Positions 34,653 to 44,014 are shown, numbered from the stretch's first letter. The stretch is DNA of 64,000 nt from Cyanobacteria bacterium FACHB-63 (GCA_014695255.1 JACJNX010000089.1:89609-153608); one strand, 5' to 3'. Numbers and translations are program-made. The notes: generated by a model from the sequence alone, not told the origin.

Positions 34653-36431
34653 TCAAAACTGATAGCGAATTCGTGCTTGAACAAAATGATCGCTGACATC
34701 CCGCTTGCCTAAAATTGTTTCGTATCCGACTCCGATCGATAAATTATTCGCAAACTGAGTTTGGACTCCCGCGCTCAGACGAATAAAATCTCGATCGGGT
34801 TCACCCGTTCTGGTGCGGTTGGGGATTCCGGGCTGACCAACAAGCTCGGTGACAATTTCGCGACTTCCGTTGGCAAATTCATGCTCATAGTTTGCCGCAA
34901 TAAACGGCGTTACCGTTGCAGCAGGAGAACGGAAATCATACGAAAGCTGCGCTCCAACATTCAAAATTACAGAATCTGCTTTTTGATCCGCCACATTCAA
35001 ATTCAGAATGCTACCATTTTGCTCAGTGTATCCATCAATGTTAACTCTGGTATATCGAACACCAATCATCGGCCCGACAGATAACTGTTCTCTTCCAAAG
35101 TTATACCCTGTGTTCAAACGAACAGAAAATTGATTGCCGTTAGTATTTGCAGTTGCAGAGCGGAAACCCGTCACATTAATTTTTCGATCGATTTCAAAGT
35201 CATTCCAGCCATAGTTAATCACTGCATCTGCATAGAAGCGATCGCGCTCATAACTTCCATAGGCAGAGAGCGAATAACTATCAATATCAACTCTGCCGCG
35301 ATTGTTGTTTAAGTCGCTATTGCTGCTTGCATAATTAAATGCTAGTCCCAGTGCTAAATCATTTGTGACGCGATAATCTGCTCCGACTGTAACCCCTTTG
35401 GTATCAAAATCAAACCCTGTACTGCGATCGTTCGCATCCTGATCTCCAAAGTTAAAATCTCCGTTCACAAAGACACCCAACCTTTGATTGGGGTTTTGAG
35501 TTGGATTTCGCAGCGTTACTAATCGACCATCCAGATCGCGAGTGGGACGACGCGCTACACCCAGTGCAATCTCGGCTTGGGGCACGATCGTTTGTGGAGC
35601 CGTCAAAATATCTAGCGCATACTCTGAAATAAGTCGATGCGCGGCGGTTGTCGGATGAATATCATCCCAAAATAGAAACTGATCGCAATTTGCGCCCGAT
35701 AGAATACAAGATTGAGTCACGTTGGTAAAGCCAAATCGAGCCGGATCATTGAGCGCTTCATTGAGTAGTGCACCGATATCAAGTGGAATGATATTCACAT
35801 CTGGCTGACTTTGCGCTAAGGCTTGTAATGAGGTTCTTAAGCCTTGATTGTGCGTGGTTGAAAGTTGAGTCAGTCCTGCGCGTCGCTCTGGAGTCCTCGC
35901 TCCCGGCGTTATGCCTAAATCCGGCAGGTTTGGCACGATCAAGGTTCTTGTGCCTGCTGCGGTCAGGCGTTGCAAAATGCTAGAAATATTTCCCAATGGA
36001 ATTGCAGGATCAGTAACGCGACCACCAAGATAATCATTTGCGCCTGCCCAAACGACAAACACACGATTGGGGCTAATACTCGGTGAATTCTGCAAAAAGC
36101 CATTCACCTGAGTCGTCACGCCAGGTCCGAACGGAACCGTTGTATTTGTCGTTCCGCTTGAAGCTCCAGCAAAGGCAAAATTAACCGTTGTAGTCGTTAG
36201 GTTGAGTGTTTCAGCAAGGCTTTCAATCCAAACAGGTCCATTGCTCAACCGACCGTTAAAATAAGGAGGACTCGGCGGAACTAAACCATTTGTCGCTCTG
36301 AAGAGATTGCCATTATCTGAAAGGCTATCTCCAAAGACTGTAAATCCTTCAATCGCTTGAGCTGAGACGCGAACAGGTAGTAAGGAAACCGCGATCGCCA
36401 ACGGAATTGTAAAAACCTTGGATTTCATCAT
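34653..36431 (-). CDS. GDSL/SGNH esterase with autotransporter barrel
   Basis: 592 residues. Signal peptide (KVFTIPLAIAVSLLPVRVSA), then an SGNH hydrolase passenger with block I FTVFGDSLSDNGN (Ser), block III WAGANDYLG (Asn) and block V DDIHPTTAAH (Asp/His). The C-terminal half is a 12-strand-type autotransporter barrel, ending in ARIRYQF. The enzyme is probably displayed on the outer membrane and hydrolyses lipids or acyl esters, as in EstA-type proteins. It has its own promoter region of about 120 bases divergent from a Uma2 gene. Confidence 0.92.
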   Translation of the reverse strand: MMKSKVFTIPLAIAVSLLPVRVSAQAIEGFTVFGDSLSDNGNLFRATNGLVPPSPPYFNGRLSNGPVWIESLAETLNLTTTTVNFAFAGASSGTTNTTVPFGPGVTTQVNGFLQNSPSISPNRVFVVWAGANDYLGGRVTDPAIPLGNISSILQRLTAAGTRTLIVPNLPDLGITPGARTPERRAGLTQLSTTHNQGLRTSLQALAQSQPDVNIIPLDIGALLNEALNDPARFGFTNVTQSCILSGANCDQFLFWDDIHPTTAAHRLISEYALDILTAPQTIVPQAEIALGVARRPTRDLDGRLVTLRNPTQNPNQRLGVFVNGDFNFGDQDANDRSTGFDFDTKGVTVGADYRVTNDLALGLAFNYASSNSDLNNNRGRVDIDSYSLSAYGSYERDRFYADAVINYGWNDFEIDRKINVTGFRSATANTNGNQFSVRLNTGYNFGREQLSVGPMIGVRYTRVNIDGYTEQNGSILNLNVADQKADSVILNVGAQLSYDFRSPAATVTPFIAANYEHEFANGSREIVTELVGQPGIPNRTRTGEPDRDFIRLSAGVQTQFANNLSIGVGYETILGKRDVSDHFVQARIRYQF

Positions 36432-36551
36432 ACTTTCTGATGCTCCATCACACTTACCCTAGAGTGTAGAGCAGAGCAGCTAAATTTTGTAATTAGTAAT
36501 TATTGTTTTAACGACACCTCAGAATGATAGAGAGCGATCGAGGATAATTTC

Positions 36552-37124
36552 ATGACTCAATCAAAGATCAAATTTTCGAGTTTTGAAGAATATTTGTCTT
36601 ATGATGACGGCACAGATCAGCTTTACGAGTTATTGAATGGAGAGCTAGTCGAGTTGCCACCGGAATCAGGACGAAATTTTGAAATTGCTACTTTTCTACT
36701 TTTACAGCTTGTCCCGTTCATTGATTACCGTAGGATTCGAGGGCATGGATTAGAGCTACAAGTACGCGGCGAACCTCAAAATCGCTTTCCTGATTTGACC
36801 GTGCTTCGCGAAGAACACATCGAGCAGCTAAAACGCCGTAATACGATCCGTTTATCGATGGCTCCTCCGATGCTGGTGGTTGAAATTGTCAGTCCAGAGG
36901 AAACGAATCGATCGCGAGATTACATCAATAAAAGAAAACAATACGAAAATCGCGGCATTCCTGAATATTGGATTGTTGATCCTCAATCTCAGGTGGTCAT
37001 GGTGCTGCAATTAGAAGCAGGAGCCTATCAAGAAATCGGAGCGTTTCAGGACGATCGAGCCATTCGCTCCTTGGCATTTCCATCGCTGCATCTAACACCC
37101 GCACAACTCTTTCAAGAACGCTGA
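36552..37124 (+). CDS. Uma2 family (DUF820) protein
   Basis: 190 residues. LYELLNGELVELPPESGRN is the opening motif, NRFPDLTVL supplies the Asp, MLVVEIVSPEETNRSRDYIN the Glu, and GIPEYWIVDPQSQVV the closing strand. In the E-x-K position this copy has Val, a common variant in the family. It differs clearly from the copy at 17217. The 3' end overlaps the convergent ispD gene by 13 bases. The role is unknown. Confidence 0.88.
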   Translation: MTQSKIKFSSFEEYLSYDDGTDQLYELLNGELVELPPESGRNFEIATFLLLQLVPFIDYRRIRGHGLELQVRGEPQNRFPDLTVLREEHIEQLKRRNTIRLSMAPPMLVVEIVSPEETNRSRDYINKRKQYENRGIPEYWIVDPQSQVVMVLQLEAGAYQEIGAFQDDRAIRSLAFPSLHLTPAQLFQER

Positions 37125-37792
37125 CGCAAGATAAACTCTGCAATCGCTAAATCCACAGGCGTTGTAACTTTCAAATTCGTTTCTTCACCTTCCACAATCC
37201 GCACCGACAATCCACATTGTTCAAAGAGTGCCGCATCATCCGTCACTTCCCAGCCGTTTTGCCGCCCTTGTTCATGGCACTTCTTCAGCAGTGAAACCGA
37301 GAATCCTTGGGGAGTCTGGGCTGCCCAAAGTCGCGATCGATCCGGTGTACTTTCAATCGCTCCGGTTGCATCCACAACTTTGATCGTATCTTTGACCGGA
37401 ATTGCAGCAATGAATCCATCACAAGATTGCAATGCTTCAGAACACCGATCGAACAGTTCTGGCGTAGCTAAACATCGTGCGCCATCGTGGATTAGAACAG
37501 ATTGCGATTCAATCGGGAGTGCTTGAAGACCGTTGTAGACTGATTCTTGGCGAGTTGCGCCACCCTGAATAAACTGAACAGGCTTTGTCAGATTCAGCGC
37601 CTCAACAATCGATTTGAAGTCTTCCCAATCGATCGGCTGCCCGATGATGCCGATCCATTCGATTGTTCCTGAGGCTTCTGCGGCAAGCAATGTCCAAGCG
37701 ATTAAGGGCTTTCCAAGGAGATCGAGCAGCAGTTTATTGCGCTCACTGCCCATTCTTCGTCCGGAACCCGCCGCAGGAATTAGTAAATACAC
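37112..37792 (-). CDS. ispD: 2-C-methyl-D-erythritol 4-phosphate cytidylyltransferase IspD
   Basis: About 226 residues from a GTG at 37792 (GGA SD about 8 bases upstream); longer in-frame starts would add unrelated residues. The start YLLIPAAGSGRRMGSERNK is the CTP-binding loop. LIHDGARCLATPELF (about residue 107), IPVKDTIKVVD and the C-terminal EGEETNLKVTTPVDLAIAE are IspD hallmarks. It makes CDP-methylerythritol in the MEP pathway, which supplies isoprenoids for carotenoids, phytol and quinones. It lies 35 bases downstream of the pentapeptide pseudogene. Confidence 0.95.
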   Translation of the reverse strand: MYLLIPAAGSGRRMGSERNKLLLDLLGKPLIAWTLLAAEASGTIEWIGIIGQPIDWEDFKSIVEALNLTKPVQFIQGGATRQESVYNGLQALPIESQSVLIHDGARCLATPELFDRCSEALQSCDGFIAAIPVKDTIKVVDATGAIESTPDRSRLWAAQTPQGFSVSLLKKCHEQGRQNGWEVTDDAALFEQCGLSVRIVEGEETNLKVTTPVDLAIAEFILRQRS

Positions 37793-37827
37793 GATTCGTT
37801 CCAATAACACTCCGAGTTCATAGTCTA

Positions 37828-38592
37828 TCAGCGACAGCCGAGACTTTGACGAGTTGAGACATTGGTAATCGTGTTTGTTCCATTCGCAGTCTGACACAAT
37901 TGCGGCACGATCGCCGGATCAAGCTGCGCTCCTGTGAAATCGACATTGCTCAGCGAAGTGTTAGCGAAAGTTGCTCCCCGCAAATCCGCATTTCTCAACA
38001 CAGCATTGGTCAGATCGGAGAAACTGAACTGTGCGCCTGCAAGCTGAGCATTGTCCAATCTGGCGTTTCTCAGATACACACTAACAAGCTGCTGATTGCT
38101 CAGGTTTGCGCCATTTAAGTCTGCACCCCCAAAAAATGCAGATCCAAGCGTCGCACCTTGGAAATTTGCACCCGTGAGCCGAGCCGAACCGAAATCGGTG
38201 TTTAGTAAGTAAGCATTGGTGAAGTTCGCCCGATCGAGAATCGCACGATTGAGCGAAGCCCGACTGACATCAGCGTTGGTGAAATCTGCTCCAGTAAAGT
38301 TGCTCGTTCGCCGATCGCTCGATCAGGCATTCACAACTAATTCACCTGCCTGAATTCCACTAAGGTTTGCTCCAGTCAGGTTAGCACCGCTGAAATCGCT
38401 GCCGAACAGCGAAGAATTGATCAAACGTGCATTGCTCAGATCGGTATTTGTCAAATTCACGTTGGTCAAGTCGCACCCGCGACACTCTTTGGTTGATTGC
38501 AACTGTTGAAGCTGCTGTGAGTTTTGAGCTTGAGCAGATGCGGAGAGTAAAACTCCCGTGAGCGTGAGAAGCGCGATCGAAATCTTCTGCAT
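37828..38592 (-). pseudogene. Pentapeptide-repeat protein interrupted by an in-frame TGA
   Basis: A secreted pentapeptide-repeat gene of 255 codons from the ATG at 38592, cut by TGA at 38323-38325. Before the stop: signal peptide (SIALLTLTGVLLSASAQAQ), CRGCDLTNVNLTNTDLSNAR, and A(N/D)LXX repeats ending AGELVVNA. After it, in the same frame, SNFTGADFTNADVSRASLNR and many further repeats to the C-terminal QSLGCR. No start codon follows the TGA until a GTG deep in the repeats, so the second part cannot be a normal gene. The product would be a right-handed beta-helix in the periplasm. A CGA to TGA change could explain it. Confidence 0.75.
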
Positions 38593-38631
38593 AAGGTTCA
38601 ACAGAGTTAGAAGTGCCTTTCTAATATTAGA

Positions 38632-39357
38632 TTAAGGCCAAGACGATTCTTGCATCGGAATCACCATCACTTCTGGAATCACGGTCTCCGGCGGTTGGGT
38701 GAGAATGTAGCGAATAGTATCCGCAACATTTTTCGGGTCTTGGAGCTTGTCAAGTGGCGTATCGGGGAAGCGATCGAGAATAAACGGAGTCTGCATTCCG
38801 CCTGCAATCACCGCCGTAACTTTGACCCGCTCTGGACGGGCTTCAACGTGCAGCGCATGACTAAACCCGACTAAGCCCCACTTACTTGCATGATAAGCGG
38901 TTGCATTCGCCCAGGTGCGCTTTGAGGCAGTCGAAGCAATGTTGACAATATGCCCAGATTTGCGCTGTTTCATGTGGGTGATCACCGCTTTCGACAGAAT
39001 GAATGGGGCGCGGAGGTTCACAGCAAGAACCCGATCCCAGTCTTTGACATCGAGTTCTTCGATCGACACTGTGACATCAATTCCCGCATTGTTGATGAGA
39101 AAATCCAAGTGATCATATTCTGCAATCACTTTGTCAATGCTGGAGAGAATTTGATTCTCATCGGTAACATCTAAGCGCAGAGCGGCTGCTTTTCCACCTT
39201 CTGAACTAATTTCGGAGACAACTTTCTCAGCGAGATCCTCTCGAATATCTGCGACGATGACAGTGACACCAGAGGCAGCTAAAACTCGACAAATTGCTTC
39301 GCCCAAGCCCTGTGCGCCACCTGTTACTAGAGCTACTTTTCCAGTTAAATCACTCAT
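38632..39357 (-). CDS. SDR family oxidoreductase
   Basis: 241 residues, classical short-chain dehydrogenase/reductase. The cofactor motif is VTGGAQGLGEAI (TGxxxGxG), with NNAGIDV near residue 90 and catalytic YHASKWGLVGF near 155 (YxxxK). The acidic residue after beta-2 (VADIRED) suggests NAD preference. It begins 9 bases after the GT4-GmhA fusion and appears to be the last gene of that operon, so it may reduce or epimerise a sugar or lipid intermediate. The substrate cannot be assigned. Confidence 0.85.
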   Translation of the reverse strand: MSDLTGKVALVTGGAQGLGEAICRVLAASGVTVIVADIREDLAEKVVSEISSEGGKAAALRLDVTDENQILSSIDKVIAEYDHLDFLINNAGIDVTVSIEELDVKDWDRVLAVNLRAPFILSKAVITHMKQRKSGHIVNIASTASKRTWANATAYHASKWGLVGFSHALHVEARPERVKVTAVIAGGMQTPFILDRFPDTPLDKLQDPKNVADTIRYILTQPPETVIPEVMVIPMQESSWP

Positions 39358-39366
39358 TGTTTTCTC

Positions 39367-41256
39367 CTAATAATTTACAGTTAACGGAAGTTCCGAAGCT
39401 TGTTTACGATTCTGTAATCTTAATCGTTGTCGCTTTGGTTTCTGTTCGTGATTCACTACCCATGCTTCAACTAATTCGCAAAGCAGGTGAATGACAACGA
39501 TTTGCACTTCCTGAATGTGTTGGGGATCAGCCGCAGGAACTACGATCGATAAGTCACAGAGCGATCGAGCGTGTCCCCCATCGCCGCCTAGAATTCCAAT
39601 GCTCGGAATTCCCAGACGTTGCGCTGTTTCAAACGCAGCAAGAATGTTCTTCGATCGACCGCTCGTACTAATTCCAATGACTAAATCATTCGGTTGTGCA
39701 AATGCCTCAATCTGACGAGAAAACACCTGATCGTATCCGACATCATTCGCCCAAGCGGTTAATAGCGCGCTGTCTGCGGAGAGCGCGATCGCAGGAAGTG
39801 CCCGTCGATTCGGAATCTTGAATCGTCCGACAAATTCTGCTGCACAGTGTTGAGCATCTGAAGCACTCCCACCATTGCCACAAATCAACACTTTGCCATT
39901 CTGAGTAAAGCAATTGGTGATCAAAGTTGCCGCTTGAGTAATTTCCGTTTGCAAGCAGGAGTGCGCCGCTTGAATCGCTGCAATCACTGAATTGAATCCC
40001 CGATCGATTACTGCCGCAGAATCTAACACGGTTGACTGATCAATCAACACAGATTGATATAGGTTCGCCATCGAATCTGCCACACTTTGCCAAGTAAACA
40101 GATCGTTGGCGCGTCGAATCGCTTGACGGCTAAGCTTCTCCATTAAGCTTGGATGAGCATACAAATGAGAGAGACGATCGGCGATCGCATCAGGTTGATT
40201 GGGTGGCACAAGATAGCCTGTTTCACCATCTGCAACCGAGAATTTCACCCCGCCGACATTTGAGCCAATTACCGGAGTTCCGCAAGCCATTGCTTCAAGC
40301 GGTGTAATTCCAAAAGGCTCATACCAAGGAGTCGTAATAAACACATCTGCTGCACTGTAGTAGTACCGCAACACTTCCCGCCCTTTGCGTCCCACGAAAT
40401 GCACTCGATCGACCACTCCCAACTCTGTTGCAATTGCATTTAATCGATCGACCTCTTTCGCAATGCGCGGATCACTATCATTCAGTTCACCCCCCACAAT
40501 GATCAACTGTGCAGGCGTTTTCTCGGAGAACTTTGCAAATCCCCGGATTGCAGTATCTACCCCTTTGCGCGGAACCATGCGACCGAGCTGTAAAATAATT
40601 CGATCGTCAGGATTCCACCCCAAAGCAACTCTCGCTAGCGCTTTATCCAAACACCAAAACTCAGACGGATCAAAGCCACAAGGCACGATCGTAATCTTAC
40701 GCGGATCAGCATTGTAGAGTTCAATCAAATCCGTTTCATCTTGAGGACATTCAGCAACAATGCGATCGGCTTCCTGCACCAATCGATCCTCAATCTCAAA
40801 GCGTTCATCTGGAAATTCATCATTTCCGCCTTGATGAAATCGCCGCACCCGTCCCAACGCATGAAACGTGATTACGAACGGAATTTTCAACGTTCGCTTC
40901 AATTCTGCGGCAACCAGTCCAGACATCCAGAAGTTAGCATGAACGAGATCATAATGCGTATGCTTGCAGAAATGCAGCATATACGCTGTGAACTCCTGCA
41001 TATGCGGCAATAAATCTTCTTTGCGAATCTCAACCGGATCACCTGCGGGAACATGAATCAATCGAACGCCCTCGCTCCAGTTGGCAATTTCCGGTAGTAA
41101 CGCTCGATCGCGTCGCGTAAAAATATCCACCTGATAACCGCGCTTAGCTAAATGCTTCGCCAACTGTCCCACATACACATTCTGTCCACCACTATCCACA
41201 CCGCCTAAAATCCCAAACGGTGAAGCGTGTTCACTGATTAATGCAATCCGTTTCAT
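39367..41256 (-). CDS. GT4 glycosyltransferase fused to GmhA-like sugar isomerase
   Basis: 629 residues with two complete enzymes. Residues 1 to about 410 are a GT4 of the sucrose-phosphate-synthase-like group: HASPFGILGGVDSGGQNVYV at the start and PWYEPFGITPLEAMACGTPV near 310. Residues about 430 to 600 are a SIS-domain phosphoheptose isomerase: LICGNGGSASDAQHCAAEFV, GISTSGRSKNILAA and EVQIVVIHLLCELVE, which hold the Glu and His used by GmhA. GmhA converts sedoheptulose 7-phosphate to heptose 7-phosphate. The fusion suggests that a heptose precursor and a transfer step are coupled. The 5' end overlaps the preceding GT4 gene by 4 bases. Confidence 0.9.
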   Translation of the reverse strand: MKRIALISEHASPFGILGGVDSGGQNVYVGQLAKHLAKRGYQVDIFTRRDRALLPEIANWSEGVRLIHVPAGDPVEIRKEDLLPHMQEFTAYMLHFCKHTHYDLVHANFWMSGLVAAELKRTLKIPFVITFHALGRVRRFHQGGNDEFPDERFEIEDRLVQEADRIVAECPQDETDLIELYNADPRKITIVPCGFDPSEFWCLDKALARVALGWNPDDRIILQLGRMVPRKGVDTAIRGFAKFSEKTPAQLIIVGGELNDSDPRIAKEVDRLNAIATELGVVDRVHFVGRKGREVLRYYYSAADVFITTPWYEPFGITPLEAMACGTPVIGSNVGGVKFSVADGETGYLVPPNQPDAIADRLSHLYAHPSLMEKLSRQAIRRANDLFTWQSVADSMANLYQSVLIDQSTVLDSAAVIDRGFNSVIAAIQAAHSCLQTEITQAATLITNCFTQNGKVLICGNGGSASDAQHCAAEFVGRFKIPNRRALPAIALSADSALLTAWANDVGYDQVFSRQIEAFAQPNDLVIGISTSGRSKNILAAFETAQRLGIPSIGILGGDGGHARSLCDLSIVVPAADPQHIQEVQIVVIHLLCELVEAWVVNHEQKPKRQRLRLQNRKQASELPLTVNY

Positions 41257-42221
41257 ACGAGGGTCATAGTAGGTTTACGATCGACAACTTGTGCAAATGC
41301 CCGATTCCAATCGCGCTTAAACCGCTCGATATTGAATCGTTCTTCGGCAACTTTCCGCGCCCCCTGACTCAATCGCTGAGCTTCCTGGGGTGATTTCTGC
41401 AACTGCTGCATCACCTCAATTAAGCGATCGACATTCGTATCCACATAGCCAGACACTCCGTTTTCAATCACTGTGGTCATCTCCGTCGTCGCCAGTCCAA
41501 TGATTGGCATTCCGATCATCATGGCTTCACAGACCGATAAGCCCAAGCTGGTGTAGCGAATCGGATTGAAAAAGAATCGATAGTGTGACGTAAACTCAGC
41601 TAACTGTTGATGCGGAATTTCGCCCTGTCCGCCGAGCCTTTCCGCCTGCATTCCGACTAAGTCTAACGGCACTTGCGATCGCACCCGCTCAAAGATATCG
41701 GCTCCGAGTCTTCGTCCCCTTGCCTGCAATCCGTTCACTACGACAATGCCGCGATCGATCTGCCCTTGATAGCGCACAGATTCAGGAACCATAACACCAT
41801 GTTCAATCACACAAGTCGGTGTCACACCACTGTCCCACATCAGATCATTAAAGTGCGTCACATGAACTAACAGAACATTCGGATCATTCACAACATGCTG
41901 CGTATCGGTTGGATGCTCGCGGGGTGGATCATGTTCCAAATAAAGCCGAGGCAAGGAGCGCTGTTGATCAGACAAAATCTCGTACTGATCTTCGAGATAG
42001 TTTTTGCGCGATTGGAACAGGATGCAGTCGAACTCCAAGTTCCGTACTTCTTCAGCCGGAACATTATGCACATTGTCACCCCAAGCAAATCCACCTAACT
42101 TACCGCCATATCCTTCTGGAAATCCGGGCTTAACGGGCAGAAAGAATTGATGTGGAGACTGAACAAGGTAATACAAATAGCTCCCGTGGACGTGCCAGGT
42201 GAGAATCCGAAGAGGTTTCAT
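41253..42221 (-). CDS. Glycosyltransferase family 4
   Basis: About 322 residues from the ATG at 42221; a longer frame from 42263 is less likely. LRILTWHVHGSYLYYLVQSP at the start, YLEHDPPREHPTDTQHVV mid-protein and CEAMMIGMPIIGLATTEM near residue 237 define a GT4 relative with a short N-domain. It overlaps the GT4-GmhA fusion by 4 bases. It would add a sugar, plausibly heptose-related, to a glycan built by this operon; this is inferred from context. Confidence 0.82.
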   Translation of the reverse strand: MKPLRILTWHVHGSYLYYLVQSPHQFFLPVKPGFPEGYGGKLGGFAWGDNVHNVPAEEVRNLEFDCILFQSRKNYLEDQYEILSDQQRSLPRLYLEHDPPREHPTDTQHVVNDPNVLLVHVTHFNDLMWDSGVTPTCVIEHGVMVPESVRYQGQIDRGIVVVNGLQARGRRLGADIFERVRSQVPLDLVGMQAERLGGQGEIPHQQLAEFTSHYRFFFNPIRYTSLGLSVCEAMMIGMPIIGLATTEMTTVIENGVSGYVDTNVDRLIEVMQQLQKSPQEAQRLSQGARKVAEERFNIERFKRDWNRAFAQVVDRKPTMTLV

Positions 42222-42311
42222 AACTAGAATTCCGAGTAAGTGCGCGTTCTTGGAGCAGAACAATCAACGCAAAACAAACATACTGAATGATTGTTCTATA
42301 TCATGCAAAAT

Positions 42312-43586
42312 CTAACGAGAGAATACATTGGGCATTTGCACAAGATGTAGTGAATTTGTACGCTCAGAGATTGTGCAAATGCCCAACTTACGATCGCGAA
42401 CCGCTAAACTTTCCGAATGCGAATCAACAAAAGAGCGCAACAGTAGTGCTAATCGAATCTGGATCGCATCATCAAATAGGCGGGGATTTAGTCCAGTTAA
42501 TGAAGTGATTTTATCAAGACGATAACTTAAAGTATTCCTGTGGATAGATAACTTCCCGGCTGTAGAAGACGGATAGCAATTTTCTGCAAAGAAAATTGCT
42601 AGCGTATCTATTAACTCTGGCTCTTGATCTAACGGACTGAGAAGATGTTTTGCTAAATCAATTTTTGTGCTTTCGTCCGAAATACCCACGAACGCAGCAA
42701 CGCCTAAATCGTCTAAACAATAAACTTGGTTCTCGCCCGAAAAGTGATGTCCTAAAGACAATGCCGCTTGTGCATCTTGATACGATCGCGCCAATCCCTG
42801 AATGCCTGGGTGATAGCGCCCAATTCCAATGCTTAGGTTTGTCCCGGTTTGCGATCGTAATTGATCCAACAACGCAATGCTGGCTCGTTTTAAGGCAGCT
42901 AAATTTGCCCACGATGGATTCCCTGCTGGGTCTTTCTGGTCTGCCCAAGCTTTAAGATCCTGAGTGCTACTGGCTTTTAAGACTGCAATCTCACTTCCGC
43001 CAATGTAAGCGCAAATTGTATCGTTAGGGAGATGAAAGAATTTAACAATACTTTCAATAATCACCTGAACTCTGCGTTGAGTCTGAACATCCAACATTTC
43101 AAATGGCTTAGTTGGACAAGAGAGCAAATATTCAGCCGCATCAATCAAAATCACAGCTCTTGGACGAGTAAAATCTAAGCCCAAAATCTGCGCTTCTCGT
43201 AACACTTCAGATTCATCTCGGCCCGGAGAACGCAGCAAATCATGAATAAACTTGTTTTTCAGTTCTGGCTGAAAAGGCTGATCTGCGATCGACATTGCCT
43301 GAGCAATCACCAACTCTACTAAAACTTGTGTTAACCGCAGCGAAATCTCATCAGACTCTAAATGACTGAGGATCAGTTCGCCTCGTTGGTGCCCCACCTG
43401 TAAAGGCAGTCTCAGATTCGACGGTGCATCAAAACAGTGTCCAACTGCCTCATTCTCGGTGCTTACAACCACAACCGCCCGATCGTCCACCACAAACACT
43501 CGTGCATTCAGCACCTCTTGGATCCGCTGAACAATCACTTGAGCAACCCGCTTAAACCGAGTTAGCGCAGCTCCTTCTCGTGTCAC
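42312..43586 (-). CDS. PucR/CdaR-type transcriptional regulator
   Basis: 424 residues from a GTG at 43586 that overlaps the preceding stop (GTGA). N-terminal sensory domain, a GGDEF-like central CdaR domain (NLSIGIGRYHPGIQGLARSY near residue 250) and a C-terminal PucR helix-turn-helix, SIHRNTLSYRLDKITSLTGL near 358. Relatives respond to sugar diacids or purine metabolites. Being inside a glycan operon, it probably regulates that operon. About 25 residues follow the HTH domain and are encoded by an inverted repeat, which is unusual. Confidence 0.85.
   Translation of the reverse strand: MTREGAALTRFKRVAQVIVQRIQEVLNARVFVVDDRAVVVVSTENEAVGHCFDAPSNLRLPLQVGHQRGELILSHLESDEISLRLTQVLVELVIAQAMSIADQPFQPELKNKFIHDLLRSPGRDESEVLREAQILGLDFTRPRAVILIDAAEYLLSCPTKPFEMLDVQTQRRVQVIIESIVKFFHLPNDTICAYIGGSEIAVLKASSTQDLKAWADQKDPAGNPSWANLAALKRASIALLDQLRSQTGTNLSIGIGRYHPGIQGLARSYQDAQAALSLGHHFSGENQVYCLDDLGVAAFVGISDESTKIDLAKHLLSPLDQEPELIDTLAIFFAENCYPSSTAGKLSIHRNTLSYRLDKITSLTGLNPRLFDDAIQIRLALLLRSFVDSHSESLAVRDRKLGICTISERTNSLHLVQMPNVFSR
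42328..42386. repeat. Perfect 16-bp inverted repeat in the 3' end of the PucR gene
   Basis: TTGGGCATTTGCACAA (42328-42343) and TTGTGCAAATGCCCAA (42371-42386), with 27 bases between. No T-tract follows on either strand. It could be an operator, an mRNA-processing hairpin or a scar of a mobile sequence. Confidence 0.85.
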
Positions 43587-44014
43587 ACTGCCTCCCGAAG
43601 AGTACTCAGCATCTCCTCAATACTCGCTCTACACACCGACAACACTCCGCCTCCGAATTCACAAGACACTCCGCCTCGCACCGGAATCCCTGCAAGATAA
43701 CAAGCATAAGCAACGGGATACGGCGATCGATTCCCATCAGGTAAGACGATCGCTGCATCAAATTGCTCAACTTTCAGCAGTTCAATCAAATTCAGCAATC
43801 GCTCTGGAACATCAGACAAGCCTGTTTCAGAGATAGCAGAATGCACCAAGACCTGATCCACTTGAGCAATCGAGAGTGCAACTTGACTTAACCGAGCCGC
43901 ACACAACACAACAATCTGCGAACTTGGCAACTGCGATCGCACCTGCCTAATTCCCGATCGCAACCCATCTGCATGATTACCAATCTGGATCACCAATACC
44001 TTCTTAGGCAACAT
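43583..44014 (-). CDS. Half-length GT9 (heptosyltransferase-like) protein
   Basis: About 143 residues from the ATG at 44014, overlapping the full GT9 gene by 11 bases. KKVLVIQIGNHADGLRSGI and the following Rossmann strands (SQIVVLCAA, FDAAIVLPDG) match the N-terminal, acceptor-side half of heptosyltransferases. The C-terminal nucleotide-sugar half is absent. There are several cysteines near the end (VSCEFGGGVLSVCRAS). It may bind the acceptor, help the neighbouring GT9, or be a decaying paralogue. It is too tightly packed in the operon to be an artefact. Confidence 0.6.
   Translation of the reverse strand: MLPKKVLVIQIGNHADGLRSGIRQVRSQLPSSQIVVLCAARLSQVALSIAQVDQVLVHSAISETGLSDVPERLLNLIELLKVEQFDAAIVLPDGNRSPYPVAYACYLAGIPVRGGVSCEFGGGVLSVCRASIEEMLSTLREAV

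Noticed and set aside
33840..38325. Stop-codon recoding (TAG as Tyr/Pyl, TGA as Sec/Trp) to explain the two in-frame stops
   Set aside because: TAG and TGA end ordinary genes in the same window (infA with TAG, the alpha-oxoamine synthase gene with TGA), and I see no SECIS-like hairpin after the TGA.
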